The notes beneath the pieces are model-generated. The model was not told the DNA's origin and did not search any database. It saw only the letters and a program-made list of their open reading frames with translations. Below are positions 32,458-39,227 of a stretch of 39,227 nucleotides of DNA, one piece after another (the first letter of the stretch is position 1; each line of letters begins with the position of its first letter). The DNA comes from Sphaerochaeta sp. (lineage in GTDB: Bacteria > Spirochaetota > Spirochaetia > Sphaerochaetales > Sphaerochaetaceae), in NCBI GenBank assembly GCA_016342655.1, contig JAEINL010000036.1, forward strand, positions 1 through 39,227. The letters are read 5' to 3'. Position numbers and translations under genes: made by a program.

Positions 32458-33624
32458 TTATCCTTTTGCTTTGTATACATCAACGCCCGACATAACCGTT
32501 CTAACAATATTCAATCTCTCTTCTCCTCTTTCATAGGAGAAGACAGAAAAGTTCGCCTCTCCTCCGACTTTGAATGAAAGGTAAGGCGAGGTATCAAATC
32601 CTAAATTTTTAGCAGGATTGATGGTACACAATTTTATAGTGTCCACCAAGGAATTTCCTGTAAACTCCATAAATTTGGCGATATCCCAATCCAATAGGTG
32701 CCCAGCCCCAGCCAAGACACTTGTCCCATGTAACCCCAGATGCCCATCTTCATGGACATCAATATCGAGGTCTCCCCATTTATAGACTCCAGGATCGTAC
32801 CCTCCAAGTAAGGCGGCATCGCTGACCAAAAACAACCTGTCCAACCCTTTTGCCCTAGCAAAAACCTTTACAACAGCTGCCGGCAAATGGTATCCATCAC
32901 AAATCATCCCTGCAAACAACTCATCAGCTGCCAGCTGTTCCCAAATATAGTTGCGTAGCCGTGGAATCATGACATAACTTCCGTTACCTAAATGGGTGGA
33001 GATTGTAGCTCCCGCATCAATGGCTTCTCTGATTTGTTCCGGGCTCGCTCCAGAATGGCCTATTGCTACCTTGACTCCTTGTCCAACCACATACCGGATA
33101 AAGTCCAAAGCCCCTTCAGTTTCAGGTGCTACAGTGAGGTAAGCAATTCTCCCTTCGGCAGCTTCCTGCCACTCATCAAATAGTCTTGTATCCGCAGCAC
33201 GAATATATTTTGGGTCGTGCACCCCACGTGGTCCTTCAATGGGAGAAATGAAAGGACCTTCAACATGAAAACCTAAGATGGCAGCTCCTACAATTTCATC
33301 ACTCTTCATCGCCGAACAGGTAACTTGGAGATTCTTGAGTAATTGTTCATGAGGCATTGAAACAAATGTTGGGACATGACACGTGGTACCCGCTACTGCT
33401 AAATGATCAACCAATGCCCGTACATGTTCAGCCTTAAGATCTTTCAGGCTATAATCCACCCCATAATATCCATTTACCTGCATATCAAAAAACCCGGGAC
33501 TTATACAGGGCAAATCTTTTTCTTCGGAAATATCCGTAATAGCGATTATGCCACTCTTATTATATTCTATCCTGATGGGCCGATCATCAAATACTGACCG
33601 CCCAACAATCTCTCTCTTTTGCAT
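32458..33624 (-). CDS. nagA: N-acetylglucosamine-6-phosphate deacetylase-like amidohydrolase
   Basis: 388 aa, NagA-type amidohydrolase that removes acetate from an N-acetyl amino-sugar phosphate. SPGFFDMQVNG (42-52) opens the barrel. Metal and catalytic residues are seen as E122 in GFHVEGPFIS, H190 in IGHSGA, H211 in STHLGNGS, H246 in CDGYHLP and D269 in LVSDA. The family usually has THLFNAM at the third site; the GNGS variant hints at a different substrate. RBS GGAGG 6 bp before ATG 33624. It sits between two SIS genes; no NagB-type deaminase is nearby, so a SIS protein may replace it. Confidence 0.87.
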   Translation of the reverse strand: MQKREIVGRSVFDDRPIRIEYNKSGIIAITDISEEKDLPCISPGFFDMQVNGYYGVDYSLKDLKAEHVRALVDHLAVAGTTCHVPTFVSMPHEQLLKNLQVTCSAMKSDEIVGAAILGFHVEGPFISPIEGPRGVHDPKYIRAADTRLFDEWQEAAEGRIAYLTVAPETEGALDFIRYVVGQGVKVAIGHSGASPEQIREAIDAGATISTHLGNGSYVMIPRLRNYIWEQLAADELFAGMICDGYHLPAAVVKVFARAKGLDRLFLVSDAALLGGYDPGVYKWGDLDIDVHEDGHLGLHGTSVLAGAGHLLDWDIAKFMEFTGNSLVDTIKLCTINPAKNLGFDTSPYLSFKVGGEANFSVFSYERGEERLNIVRTVMSGVDVYKAKG

Positions 33625-33634
33625 ATATGGCCTC

Positions 33635-34393
33635 CTAACGCAGATGTTTCACTCTTTCATTGTACTTTTTGTGCCATTTTTTGTTCGCAGCATCACCCTC
33701 TGGTAAGTTTGCACTCATCCATACAGGTGGTTCAATATTTTTGGCAAGTAATTTTTCTACCGTTGCTACGATGAGAAGATTCAGGCAATAGCTGTTCAGG
33801 ATGGTTGAAGTGGGCCCAACTTTTTGATTTAACCCTTCAAAGGCAACAGTGGCATCGCCAAGAGGCAAATGACAATCGACAAACACATCTACCAGCTCGT
33901 GTAGGTTCTTGCCCGTAGAGTGGCGCATGCGAGCATCACGGGGGACACTATTGGCAAACCCTGTACTAGTTACACCTATCGTCTTGACTCCCATTGCTTG
34001 TGCCGTAAGAGCCGCGTCAATTGTTACGGGATTTATTCCATACGCATTTACGATAATCAGCGTTTCCCCTTTCTTAACGCCATAGGAATGCATGATATTT
34101 GCTGCCAGACCTTCGGTCCGTTCCATCCAATTAGAATGTACCGCCCCATTACTGGGCAGGAGGCTCGCATCCAGGAGTGGATTGACTGGTGCCAAACTAC
34201 CTGCTCGCCAGAAGATTTCCATTGCACCCATTGTTGAGTGTCCCCCAGTACCGAACACATGAATGAGCTCGTCCCTTTCAATGCTTGCAACCATCAATTC
34301 AGCTGCTTGAGAAATCGTTGTATCATACTCTTGGTTAATGAGATCAAAAGCCTCCACAATTGATTTGTTATACGCTAATGCAAATTTGTTCAT
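33635..34393 (-). CDS. SIS-domain sugar-phosphate protein 2
   Basis: 252 aa, paralogue of the protein at 31691-32446: HVFGTGGHSTMGAMEIFWRA, LIIVNAYGINPVTIDAALTA, and the shared C-terminal MSANLPEGDAANKK. ATG 34393 follows AAGGAG; the longer frame to 34435 has no RBS. Two paralogous SIS proteins flanking a deacetylase could form a hetero-oligomer or handle two phosphosugars. Confidence 0.87.
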   Translation of the reverse strand: MNKFALAYNKSIVEAFDLINQEYDTTISQAAELMVASIERDELIHVFGTGGHSTMGAMEIFWRAGSLAPVNPLLDASLLPSNGAVHSNWMERTEGLAANIMHSYGVKKGETLIIVNAYGINPVTIDAALTAQAMGVKTIGVTSTGFANSVPRDARMRHSTGKNLHELVDVFVDCHLPLGDATVAFEGLNQKVGPTSTILNSYCLNLLIVATVEKLLAKNIEPPVWMSANLPEGDAANKKWHKKYNERVKHLR

Positions 34394-34474
34394 TTCAATT
34401 CTCCTTTGGTATATATCTTTAGTCTTTGAAACCAATAACTTGGTAAAAAAATATAGTTATGAAAATTTCTTCCA

Positions 34475-34830
34475 TTATTCGACCGGCTCAATAAGGTGAT
34501 CAATCAAATATTTCTAACAACCTCTAGTTTTCTTGAAGCTATAGCAGCTACCAGACGTTTTTGAATTTAGTAATATACTAAGCGATTATTCGTCACGTAC
34601 TTATGTTGCCAAGTAAATCTTTTCTGGATTTGTGAAAACATATTTACTGAACCAACAAACATTCCAACTCCGTGTTTAGTCTCAATCAATCCAATCAAGT
34701 TACGAATCTCTTTCAGTATCCGCTCTTTTAGACTTGAACCTTTCATTTGAGTGAATTCATACTCTCCGAGAGATTGCATAGGTTTCGTGTTTACCTGTAA
34801 GTCACTTTCTGCATCAACATAAGTTCTCAT
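34475..34830 (-). pseudogene. GntR (FadR-type) regulator remnant inside the transporter operon
   Basis: An ATG at 34830 overlaps the permease stop (ATGA). The 87-codon frame to 34567 reads SSLKERILKEIRNLI directly joined to GLIETKHGVGMFVG. In intact GntR proteins about 40 residues carrying the recognition helix lie between these blocks, so the HTH has an in-frame deletion. After the stop, RLVAAIASRKLEVVRN (34557 downwards) and, in another frame, IDHLIEPVE then a stop (34475) look like the end of an FCD ligand domain, so most of the rest is also deleted. It is a dead second regulator gene. Confidence 0.72.
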
Positions 34831-35672
34831 CCTTTTATCGCGCCTTTGGTAATCCCTTCTACCAATTGTTTTTGGAAAATTATAAAAATTATCACAGGTG
34901 GCAATAAGGCAAGGAAAATCACAGAACCTAGAATCCCATAGCTCCAGCCCTCCCCCCGTAATAACGTAAGACCAACGGTCAGAGGCATTGCAGATGTTTG
35001 GGTTGCCAATGTTCGGGCTAAAATATATTCTCCCCAAATGTTATAAAAACAAAATATGATCACTATAGAAATTCCATTTAGGCCAATAGGCATCATTATC
35101 TTCCACCAGGTGGAAAAAACTCCAGCCCCGTCTATTTCAGCAGATTCTTCAAGTTCTCTAGGAATTGAACGGAAAATACCCCGCATGACAAATACTGAGA
35201 AAGGTAAAACTGTAGTGACGTTAGGCAAGATGAGACCTAAATTCGTATTCAGCAGTCCTGTTTCATATTCCATAATGTAAATAGGGATCAGAAGCACTGC
35301 TAGTGGAAATGTAACAATAAATAAGATGAAACCCATGATAACATTTCGCCCTCTATAGGGGAGCCGAGCAAAAGCATATCCGCACATAGTACTTAATATA
35401 GTAGTAATTACTACACCAGAAATGGTGATAACAGTACTATTGTAATAATATAAAAGGTATACACCCCGTCGTTCAAAGATGTAACGATAGTTTTCTAATG
35501 AAGGAACTCTGGGGAAAAATGTTGGGGCAGATCCGATGATATCTTTTTCCAATTTGAAAGAGGTTACGATAGCGTAAATAACTGGAGTGATAAAAATGAT
35601 AGAGAAGAGAATGAGCAAAGCTGCAAGTATCCATTGGCTCAATGAGTTTTTTGATAAAGGTTTAATCTTCAT
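34827..35672 (-). CDS. Sugar ABC transporter permease (MalG type)
   Basis: 281 aa, six membrane segments. EAA loop RELEESAEIDGAGVFSTWWK then IMMPIG, and C-terminal FQKQLVEGITKGAIKG. The start ATG 35672 lies two nucleotides past the stop of the partner permease, with GGAAGGAT in the preceding gene as RBS. Translation continues by overlap into the broken GntR gene. Confidence 0.92.
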   Translation of the reverse strand: MKIKPLSKNSLSQWILAALLILFSIIFITPVIYAIVTSFKLEKDIIGSAPTFFPRVPSLENYRYIFERRGVYLLYYYNSTVITISGVVITTILSTMCGYAFARLPYRGRNVIMGFILFIVTFPLAVLLIPIYIMEYETGLLNTNLGLILPNVTTVLPFSVFVMRGIFRSIPRELEESAEIDGAGVFSTWWKIMMPIGLNGISIVIIFCFYNIWGEYILARTLATQTSAMPLTVGLTLLRGEGWSYGILGSVIFLALLPPVIIFIIFQKQLVEGITKGAIKG

Positions 35673-35674
35673 AA

Positions 35675-36580
35675 TTATTCATCCTTCCCTGCATTAATTT
35701 TGAGGTTGATTAAAGAAAAAACCAGAATAATTATACTTAAAATAAACCCTAAAGCTGTTGCATATCCCATTTCAAAATATTCAAATGCATTATCATAAAT
35801 AACCATATACATAACGCGTGTAGAGTTACCTGGAGATCCTCCCGTCATAATTGAAGGTTGTACAAAGACCTTCAAACCAATCAGGATTGCCCAAATACCC
35901 GTTATTACGTAAGTTTCTCGTAAATTTGGTAAGATAACCCTAGTGATTGTCTGGAACGTATTGGCTCCATCGATTCTAGCAGCTTCAAGAATATCCGTTG
36001 ATAATGATTGCAATCCGGCTAAAAACAAAATTGTCTGGAACCCGACAGTGCTCCAAATCGTCACCACGACAATAGTACCCATCGCAGTACTCCTACTAGT
36101 CAACCAGCCACGAGTAAACTGCTCTAAATGGAGAACATCCCTAATAAAAAAATTTAACAATCCAAAGTTTTCTGCAAATATCCAGTTAAAAAGGATTGCC
36201 GCTAGAGAAATAGGGACAACTATCGGCATGAATATACAAGTTCTATAAAAACCCGTTTTACTTTTCAAGAAAAATAACATAAGGGCAATTATGAGTCCAA
36301 GTAGCATCACTAATACAAAATATGAAGATGCAAAAACAGCTGTATTTTTCATTGAAACAATAAAATCTTTATCAGAGAATGCTGAAATATAATTTTTAAA
36401 ACCGACAAATACAGGTTTAGTATCGTACACATAATTGTAATCGGTAAAACTATAATATAATGAAGTAAACAGAGGATAAATCATGAACGTGAAAATAAAT
36501 ACGAAGGCAGGAAAAGTAAATAAAACGCCCATACCTGCTTTCATTTTTTTTCGGTGATCTAGACTTTGGACACGCTTCAA
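35675..36580 (-). CDS. Sugar ABC transporter permease (MalF type)
   Basis: 301 aa from a TTG at 36580. Core: MKAGMGVLFTFPAFVFIFTF, MIYPLFTSLYYSFTDYNYV, EAA loop DILEAARIDGANTFQTITRV, and PSIMTGGSPGNSTRVMYMVI. No ATG precedes the first membrane helix except within it; TTG 36580 follows the G-rich GGGGGGGTG by 5 bp, which can serve as RBS. A longer TTG frame starts at 36613. The seven-G run is a plausible slippage spot. No ATPase gene in the operon. Confidence 0.88.
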   Translation of the reverse strand: MKRVQSLDHRKKMKAGMGVLFTFPAFVFIFTFMIYPLFTSLYYSFTDYNYVYDTKPVFVGFKNYISAFSDKDFIVSMKNTAVFASSYFVLVMLLGLIIALMLFFLKSKTGFYRTCIFMPIVVPISLAAILFNWIFAENFGLLNFFIRDVLHLEQFTRGWLTSRSTAMGTIVVVTIWSTVGFQTILFLAGLQSLSTDILEAARIDGANTFQTITRVILPNLRETYVITGIWAILIGLKVFVQPSIMTGGSPGNSTRVMYMVIYDNAFEYFEMGYATALGFILSIIILVFSLINLKINAGKDE

Positions 36581-36618
36581 AATGACACCCCCCCATTTTT
36601 TTTCAATCAACAATTAGT

Positions 36619-36645
36619 ATCCTGCCAGCAGAAAGCTGGCAGGAT
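36619..36645 (-). terminator. Intercistronic hairpin between binding protein and permease genes
   Basis: ATCCTGCCAGC-AGAAA-GCTGGCAGGAT, an 11-bp perfect stem with a 5-nt loop and no T tract. Position and role parallel the hairpins at 21113 and 11650; likely an mRNA stabiliser or attenuator. Confidence 0.65.
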
Positions 36646-36656
36646 ATAGGAATCAT

Positions 36657-37964
36657 TTAAATCGTAGATTTATCCAAAGATTTGACGAGTGTTTCAAATT
36701 CCATAATTGCCTCATCTAAAGTAAGTTTGCCATCTAGATAGTTCTGTAAAATAGGTGGTGTTGCTTTCTGGAATTTTGAAAATTCTTTATAGGTAGGAGG
36801 AGCTCCAGAGGCATCAGCAATAGTTTTCATGATTGTCCATTCAGGATCTTCCGCCATCTCAAAGTATTTAAGCAAAGCTGGCATCTTTCCATATTGGTTC
36901 ACAGTCCCTGTTTGCACTTCCTGGCCTAATAATTGTTCTTTAATAAATTGAACTGCCAAATTTGGAGCTGGAGAAGCTTTAGGAATAATTATACCAGTAC
37001 CCCAACCATAACTACCTTTTGTATCAGCACCTGGGAATGGGATAACAGTGACATTATCCTTACCAAGAGTAGAGGCACCTTCGATCCATCGACTACCAGA
37101 ATCGATTAGCATTGCCAATTTATTAGCCATCAGACTGTTTCTTCCAGCAAAATGGTCCCCATACATCTCCTTCGAGAAAACTCCTTCATCTGCGCCCTTC
37201 TTCCAAATTTTCATTATTTCTCGGAATTCAGGATTATCAAAGCTGATGCTTACACCATCTGCTCCATACACTGTTCCTCGTGCAGCACGCAATGTCGCAA
37301 GAAGCATGGCATACGTATTAACAACGCTCCACTGCAAAGAAGCCCCCTGTTGAACCACTACGCCATTTTGAACTTTTTGTAATTTTTTAGCAAATTGGTA
37401 GAATTCTTCCCATGTCTTAGGTACCAAGGGGTTCCCTTTTGCATCTACAAGACCGGCCTCTTTAAACATTCTTGTATTGATTACTAATGCATAAGCTTCT
37501 GTGATAAGTGGAATTTCATAAGGTACGCCTTGAATCTTACTACTTTCAAGTCCAACACCAACGAACTTATCTCTTGTGAAATCACCTGTAAAGAAATTCA
37601 ATTCATTATCAAAGTTGTAAATCAAATCTTTAACAACAAATTGTGCTGCAAATTGGGCACCTTGCACAATTGCAATGTCTACAGGGGTTTTTCCGCGTGA
37701 CCAGTCGATGGCATAATTAGAAATTACGCTATCTTCTGCATAGGTACTAATTTCTACCGTTACATCAGGATGATCTTTCATAAATCTCTCAGCAGCTTCT
37801 TCTATGAGAATCTTTTGTATCATCCAAGACTGTCCCGTGATTCTCACCACTTTGGGTTCAACTGCTGCCCCAAGTGGTTTTGCCACTTCTTGTGCTCCTC
37901 CTGCAAAAGCAAACATCATACTGACACAAAGCAAAAGTACTGATAGAGTGAGTTTTTTGGTCAT
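36657..37964 (-). CDS. Extracellular solute-binding protein (sugar ABC transporter, family 1)
   Basis: 435 aa. Signal peptide MTKKLTLSVLLLCVSMMFAF then AGGAQEV. Binding-protein family 1 features: ERFMKDHPDVTVEISTYAED, GVPYEIPLITEAYALVINTR, FKEAGLVDAKGNPLVPKTWE. RBS GGAGG before ATG 37964. First gene of a seven-member operon (including the GntR remnant) ending at 31691. Given NagA and SIS partners, an N-acetylated amino sugar or a short glycan from peptidoglycan, chitin or mucin is the probable ligand. Clearly AT-rich compared with the phosphate region. Confidence 0.93.
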   Translation of the reverse strand: MTKKLTLSVLLLCVSMMFAFAGGAQEVAKPLGAAVEPKVVRITGQSWMIQKILIEEAAERFMKDHPDVTVEISTYAEDSVISNYAIDWSRGKTPVDIAIVQGAQFAAQFVVKDLIYNFDNELNFFTGDFTRDKFVGVGLESSKIQGVPYEIPLITEAYALVINTRMFKEAGLVDAKGNPLVPKTWEEFYQFAKKLQKVQNGVVVQQGASLQWSVVNTYAMLLATLRAARGTVYGADGVSISFDNPEFREIMKIWKKGADEGVFSKEMYGDHFAGRNSLMANKLAMLIDSGSRWIEGASTLGKDNVTVIPFPGADTKGSYGWGTGIIIPKASPAPNLAVQFIKEQLLGQEVQTGTVNQYGKMPALLKYFEMAEDPEWTIMKTIADASGAPPTYKEFSKFQKATPPILQNYLDGKLTLDEAIMEFETLVKSLDKSTI

Positions 37965-38125
37965 TTCGGCCTCCTATATTTTCACTTCCGACATATATCG
38001 GGGTTTTAAAACTACCAGATGACTGAAAACTTAAAACTTAAAAATTAAAATTTATAAATTGAAAATTCCTTCTTTACTTATGCTCATACAGTATATACCA
38101 TTCATATAGCAATTTAATGATGTCT

Positions 38126-38170
38126 GTTGTAAGACAACTTAAGACTACTACACGCAATTTTGACTGTCAA
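38126..38170 (-). promoter_or_regulatory. Transporter-operon promoter with FCD-type GntR operator
   Basis: On the minus strand: -35 TTGACA (38165-38170), 17-bp spacer, -10 TAGTCT (38142-38147). Immediately downstream is GTTGT-AAG-ACAAC (38126-38138), which fits the FadR/GntR-FCD consensus TNGTNNNACNA exactly. Binding there would block transcription of the binding-protein gene at 37964. Confidence 0.8.
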
Positions 38171-38229
38171 GGAAATTCGATGCTAAGAAGGAGGGGCTAA
38201 TCTGGAGGGATGGATCTACTGGTGTTTTC

Positions 38230-38272
38230 TTGACTTGCACTGTGGCCGTTATACAATCAGCTTGTCAGACTA
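38230..38272 (+). promoter_or_regulatory. gntR promoter with matching operator
   Basis: -35 TTGACT (38230-38235), 16-bp spacer, -10 TACAAT (38252-38257), then TTGTCAGACTA (38262-38272), again TNGTNNNACNA, 4 nt past the -10. A wider inverted repeat TTGTCA-N6-TGACAA covers 38262-38279. Predicts autorepression. Confidence 0.77.
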
Positions 38273-38414
38273 GTGACAAATTACAACCTTTAAGTTAAGC
38301 TAAGCCTTGAAAGATATTGGCATCTATGCTAACAAATCAACTGTACTGACGATAATCTTGTTGTCACTGACATATAAGGGAAATTTAGCTAAACAAAAAA
38401 ATTAAGGAGCCCTT

Positions 38415-39146
38415 ATGAATCTAGAATATCAACAAAAAATGAAGAAAATTCCTCATAATAAAATCAGTGAATCTGCTTTACAAAGTATCAAACTCTATAT
38501 ACTGGATAACAACCTCCAGACTGGTGATATTCTCCCTTCAGAGAATGTCCTTTCTGAAATTCTTGGAATCTCAAGAACGTCACTAAGAGAAGCCTTTAAA
38601 TCCCTCGAGGCCTTGGGTATCCTTAATACAATTCAGGGAAAAGGGAGGTTTCTTAGAGATTTCAACTATGAGGCAATGGTCGAACACCTTTCTTACAACC
38701 TCAAAATCCATGTTAATAATTTTAGAGAAATTATTGATGTAAGAATGGCTCTTGAAGAGAAGTTTCTTTCCAAGACAGTTCTACAGATGCCCGAAGAGGA
38801 GATTAAGGAATTAGAAGCCATTTTACACATTATGGAAACTCAAATAAATAATGGGGAACCAGAAATTGAAATCGTAAATACTCATACACTTTTTCATCAA
38901 ACATTATATATTCAACTAAATAATACTCTTTTAAACAATCTTATTGGAGTATTTGCAACATTTCAACGTTCTTTAACAATACTAAAACGTTATAAAACTA
39001 GCAATTATGCAGATTTTCTTACACAACATCAATATATTATTGATTTAATAAAATCAAGAGATGTCACTAGAGTTGAACAATGCCTACAGCAACACTTCAA
39101 AGATGTGATTAATTGGAGTAATGAACATCAAAGTAAAATGTTTTAA
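38415..39146 (+). CDS. GntR-family regulator, FadR/FCD type
   Basis: 243 aa. Residues about 15-82 form the GntR winged HTH (ESALQSIKLYILDNNLQTGD, LPSENVLSEILGISRTSLRE, LEALGILNTIQGKGRFL). Residues 95-240 form the helical FCD ligand domain (IIDVRMALEEKFL; TLFHQTLYIQL with a metal-type His; LTQHQYIIDLIKSRD). RBS AAGGAG 6 bp before ATG 38415. It is divergent from the amino-sugar operon and has matching operators at both promoters, so it is the probable local repressor, released by a sugar metabolite. The inverted IS terminus starts 10 bp after its stop. Confidence 0.92.
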   Translation: MNLEYQQKMKKIPHNKISESALQSIKLYILDNNLQTGDILPSENVLSEILGISRTSLREAFKSLEALGILNTIQGKGRFLRDFNYEAMVEHLSYNLKIHVNNFREIIDVRMALEEKFLSKTVLQMPEEEIKELEAILHIMETQINNGEPEIEIVNTHTLFHQTLYIQLNNTLLNNLIGVFATFQRSLTILKRYKTSNYADFLTQHQYIIDLIKSRDVTRVEQCLQQHFKDVINWSNEHQSKMF

Positions 39147-39156
39147 ACTTAAAAAA

Positions 39157-39227
39157 GGCTCAATCATAAACCTTGTGGGATTTTGTTAGTCTTAGGGTTC
39201 CTGACATAGGTTTTTCTGCTGGCATCA
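39157..39227 (-). mobile_element. Inverted copy of the IS terminus, cut by the window edge
   Basis: All 71 bases are the exact reverse complement of 166-236. Read on the minus strand it encodes the last residues of the transposase (DASRKTYVRNPKTNKIPQGL, then stop) and then the GGCTC terminus. The IS continues beyond the window. It lies 10 bp downstream of the stop codon of the GntR gene. No target-site duplication can be judged because the other end of each IS copy is not visible. Confidence 0.85.

Larger units (their letters stand above)
37965..38414. other. Divergent regulatory region, about 450 bp
   Basis: No gene. It contains the two divergent promoters described separately, a very AT-rich leader (38020-38110) for the transporter operon, and about 150 nt of 5' leader for gntR. 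No riboswitch recognised. Confidence 0.6.

Noticed and set aside
34567..35037. 156-aa minus ORF overlapping the permease
   Set aside because: The first 69 residues are the permease gene read out of frame; only the part from 34830 is meaningful and belongs to the GntR remnant.
38020..38110. CRISPR or tandem repeat in the AT-rich leader
   Set aside because: AAAACTTAAAACTTAAAAATTAAAA is only low-complexity sequence; there are no regularly spaced repeats and no cas genes anywhere in the window.

Overview
The window looks like a piece of a spirochaete genome, most likely Sphaerochaeta or a close relative. This is inferred from protein style: binding proteins whose signal peptides end in AGGKTEK-, AGSQEK- or AGGAQE-like motifs, FAD-oxidoreductase/sugar-ABC loci, and PocR-AraC regulators. 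No rRNA or tRNA is present to confirm it. Both window ends carry the same 71-bp sequence in inverted orientation, the terminus of an ISL3-like insertion sequence, so the window may simply be an assembly contig that breaks at IS copies.

Layout. 1-236: decayed IS end. 318-3730: orphan AraC-type response regulator, Mn exporter mntP, a cysteine-rich DUF3795 protein, and a TetR regulator. 3969-4748 (-): a secreted protein that shares an exact 16-bp operator with the tetR gene. 5082-6933 (-): MarR-MATE drug-efflux pair with a strong palindromic operator. 7050-9987: small stress-type genes, namely a two-gene toxin-antitoxin-like pair, a nucleotidyltransferase, a RelE-like toxin gene with an internal deletion beside an intact antitoxin, and a peptidase-like orphan. 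10468-15428 (+): complete high-affinity phosphate operon pstSCAB-phoU.

About 15.4-26.7 kb looks like an inserted segment. It is bounded by a 119-bp direct repeat (118/119 identical) made of the 3' end of phoR. Inside are a broken two-gene ATPase/TOPRIM module, then a minus-strand operon (FAD oxidoreductase, binding protein, two permeases, second FAD oxidoreductase) with two divergent PocR-AraC regulators. The intact phoR-phoB pair follows (26709-29242, -), so the phosphate sensor sits about 11 kb from the phosphate transporter it presumably controls. 29398-31400: a KDPG-aldolase-fold protein lacking the catalytic residues, divergent from a ROK regulator. 31691-39146: an AT-rich amino-sugar locus (binding protein, two permeases, broken GntR gene, SIS protein, NagA-like deacetylase, second SIS protein) divergent from a FadR-type GntR regulator, with matched operators at both promoters.

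The most distinctive structure is a roughly 160-bp, hairpin-dense repeat present twice. One copy forms the 3' end of pstS and supplies its last 42 codons. The other sits inside the TOPRIM gene, where taking it out restores the reading frame exactly. A second theme is start sites: at least five genes have a sigma-70-like -10 hexamer only 5-6 nt upstream of the start codon and no Shine-Dalgarno sequence, which points to leaderless mRNAs.
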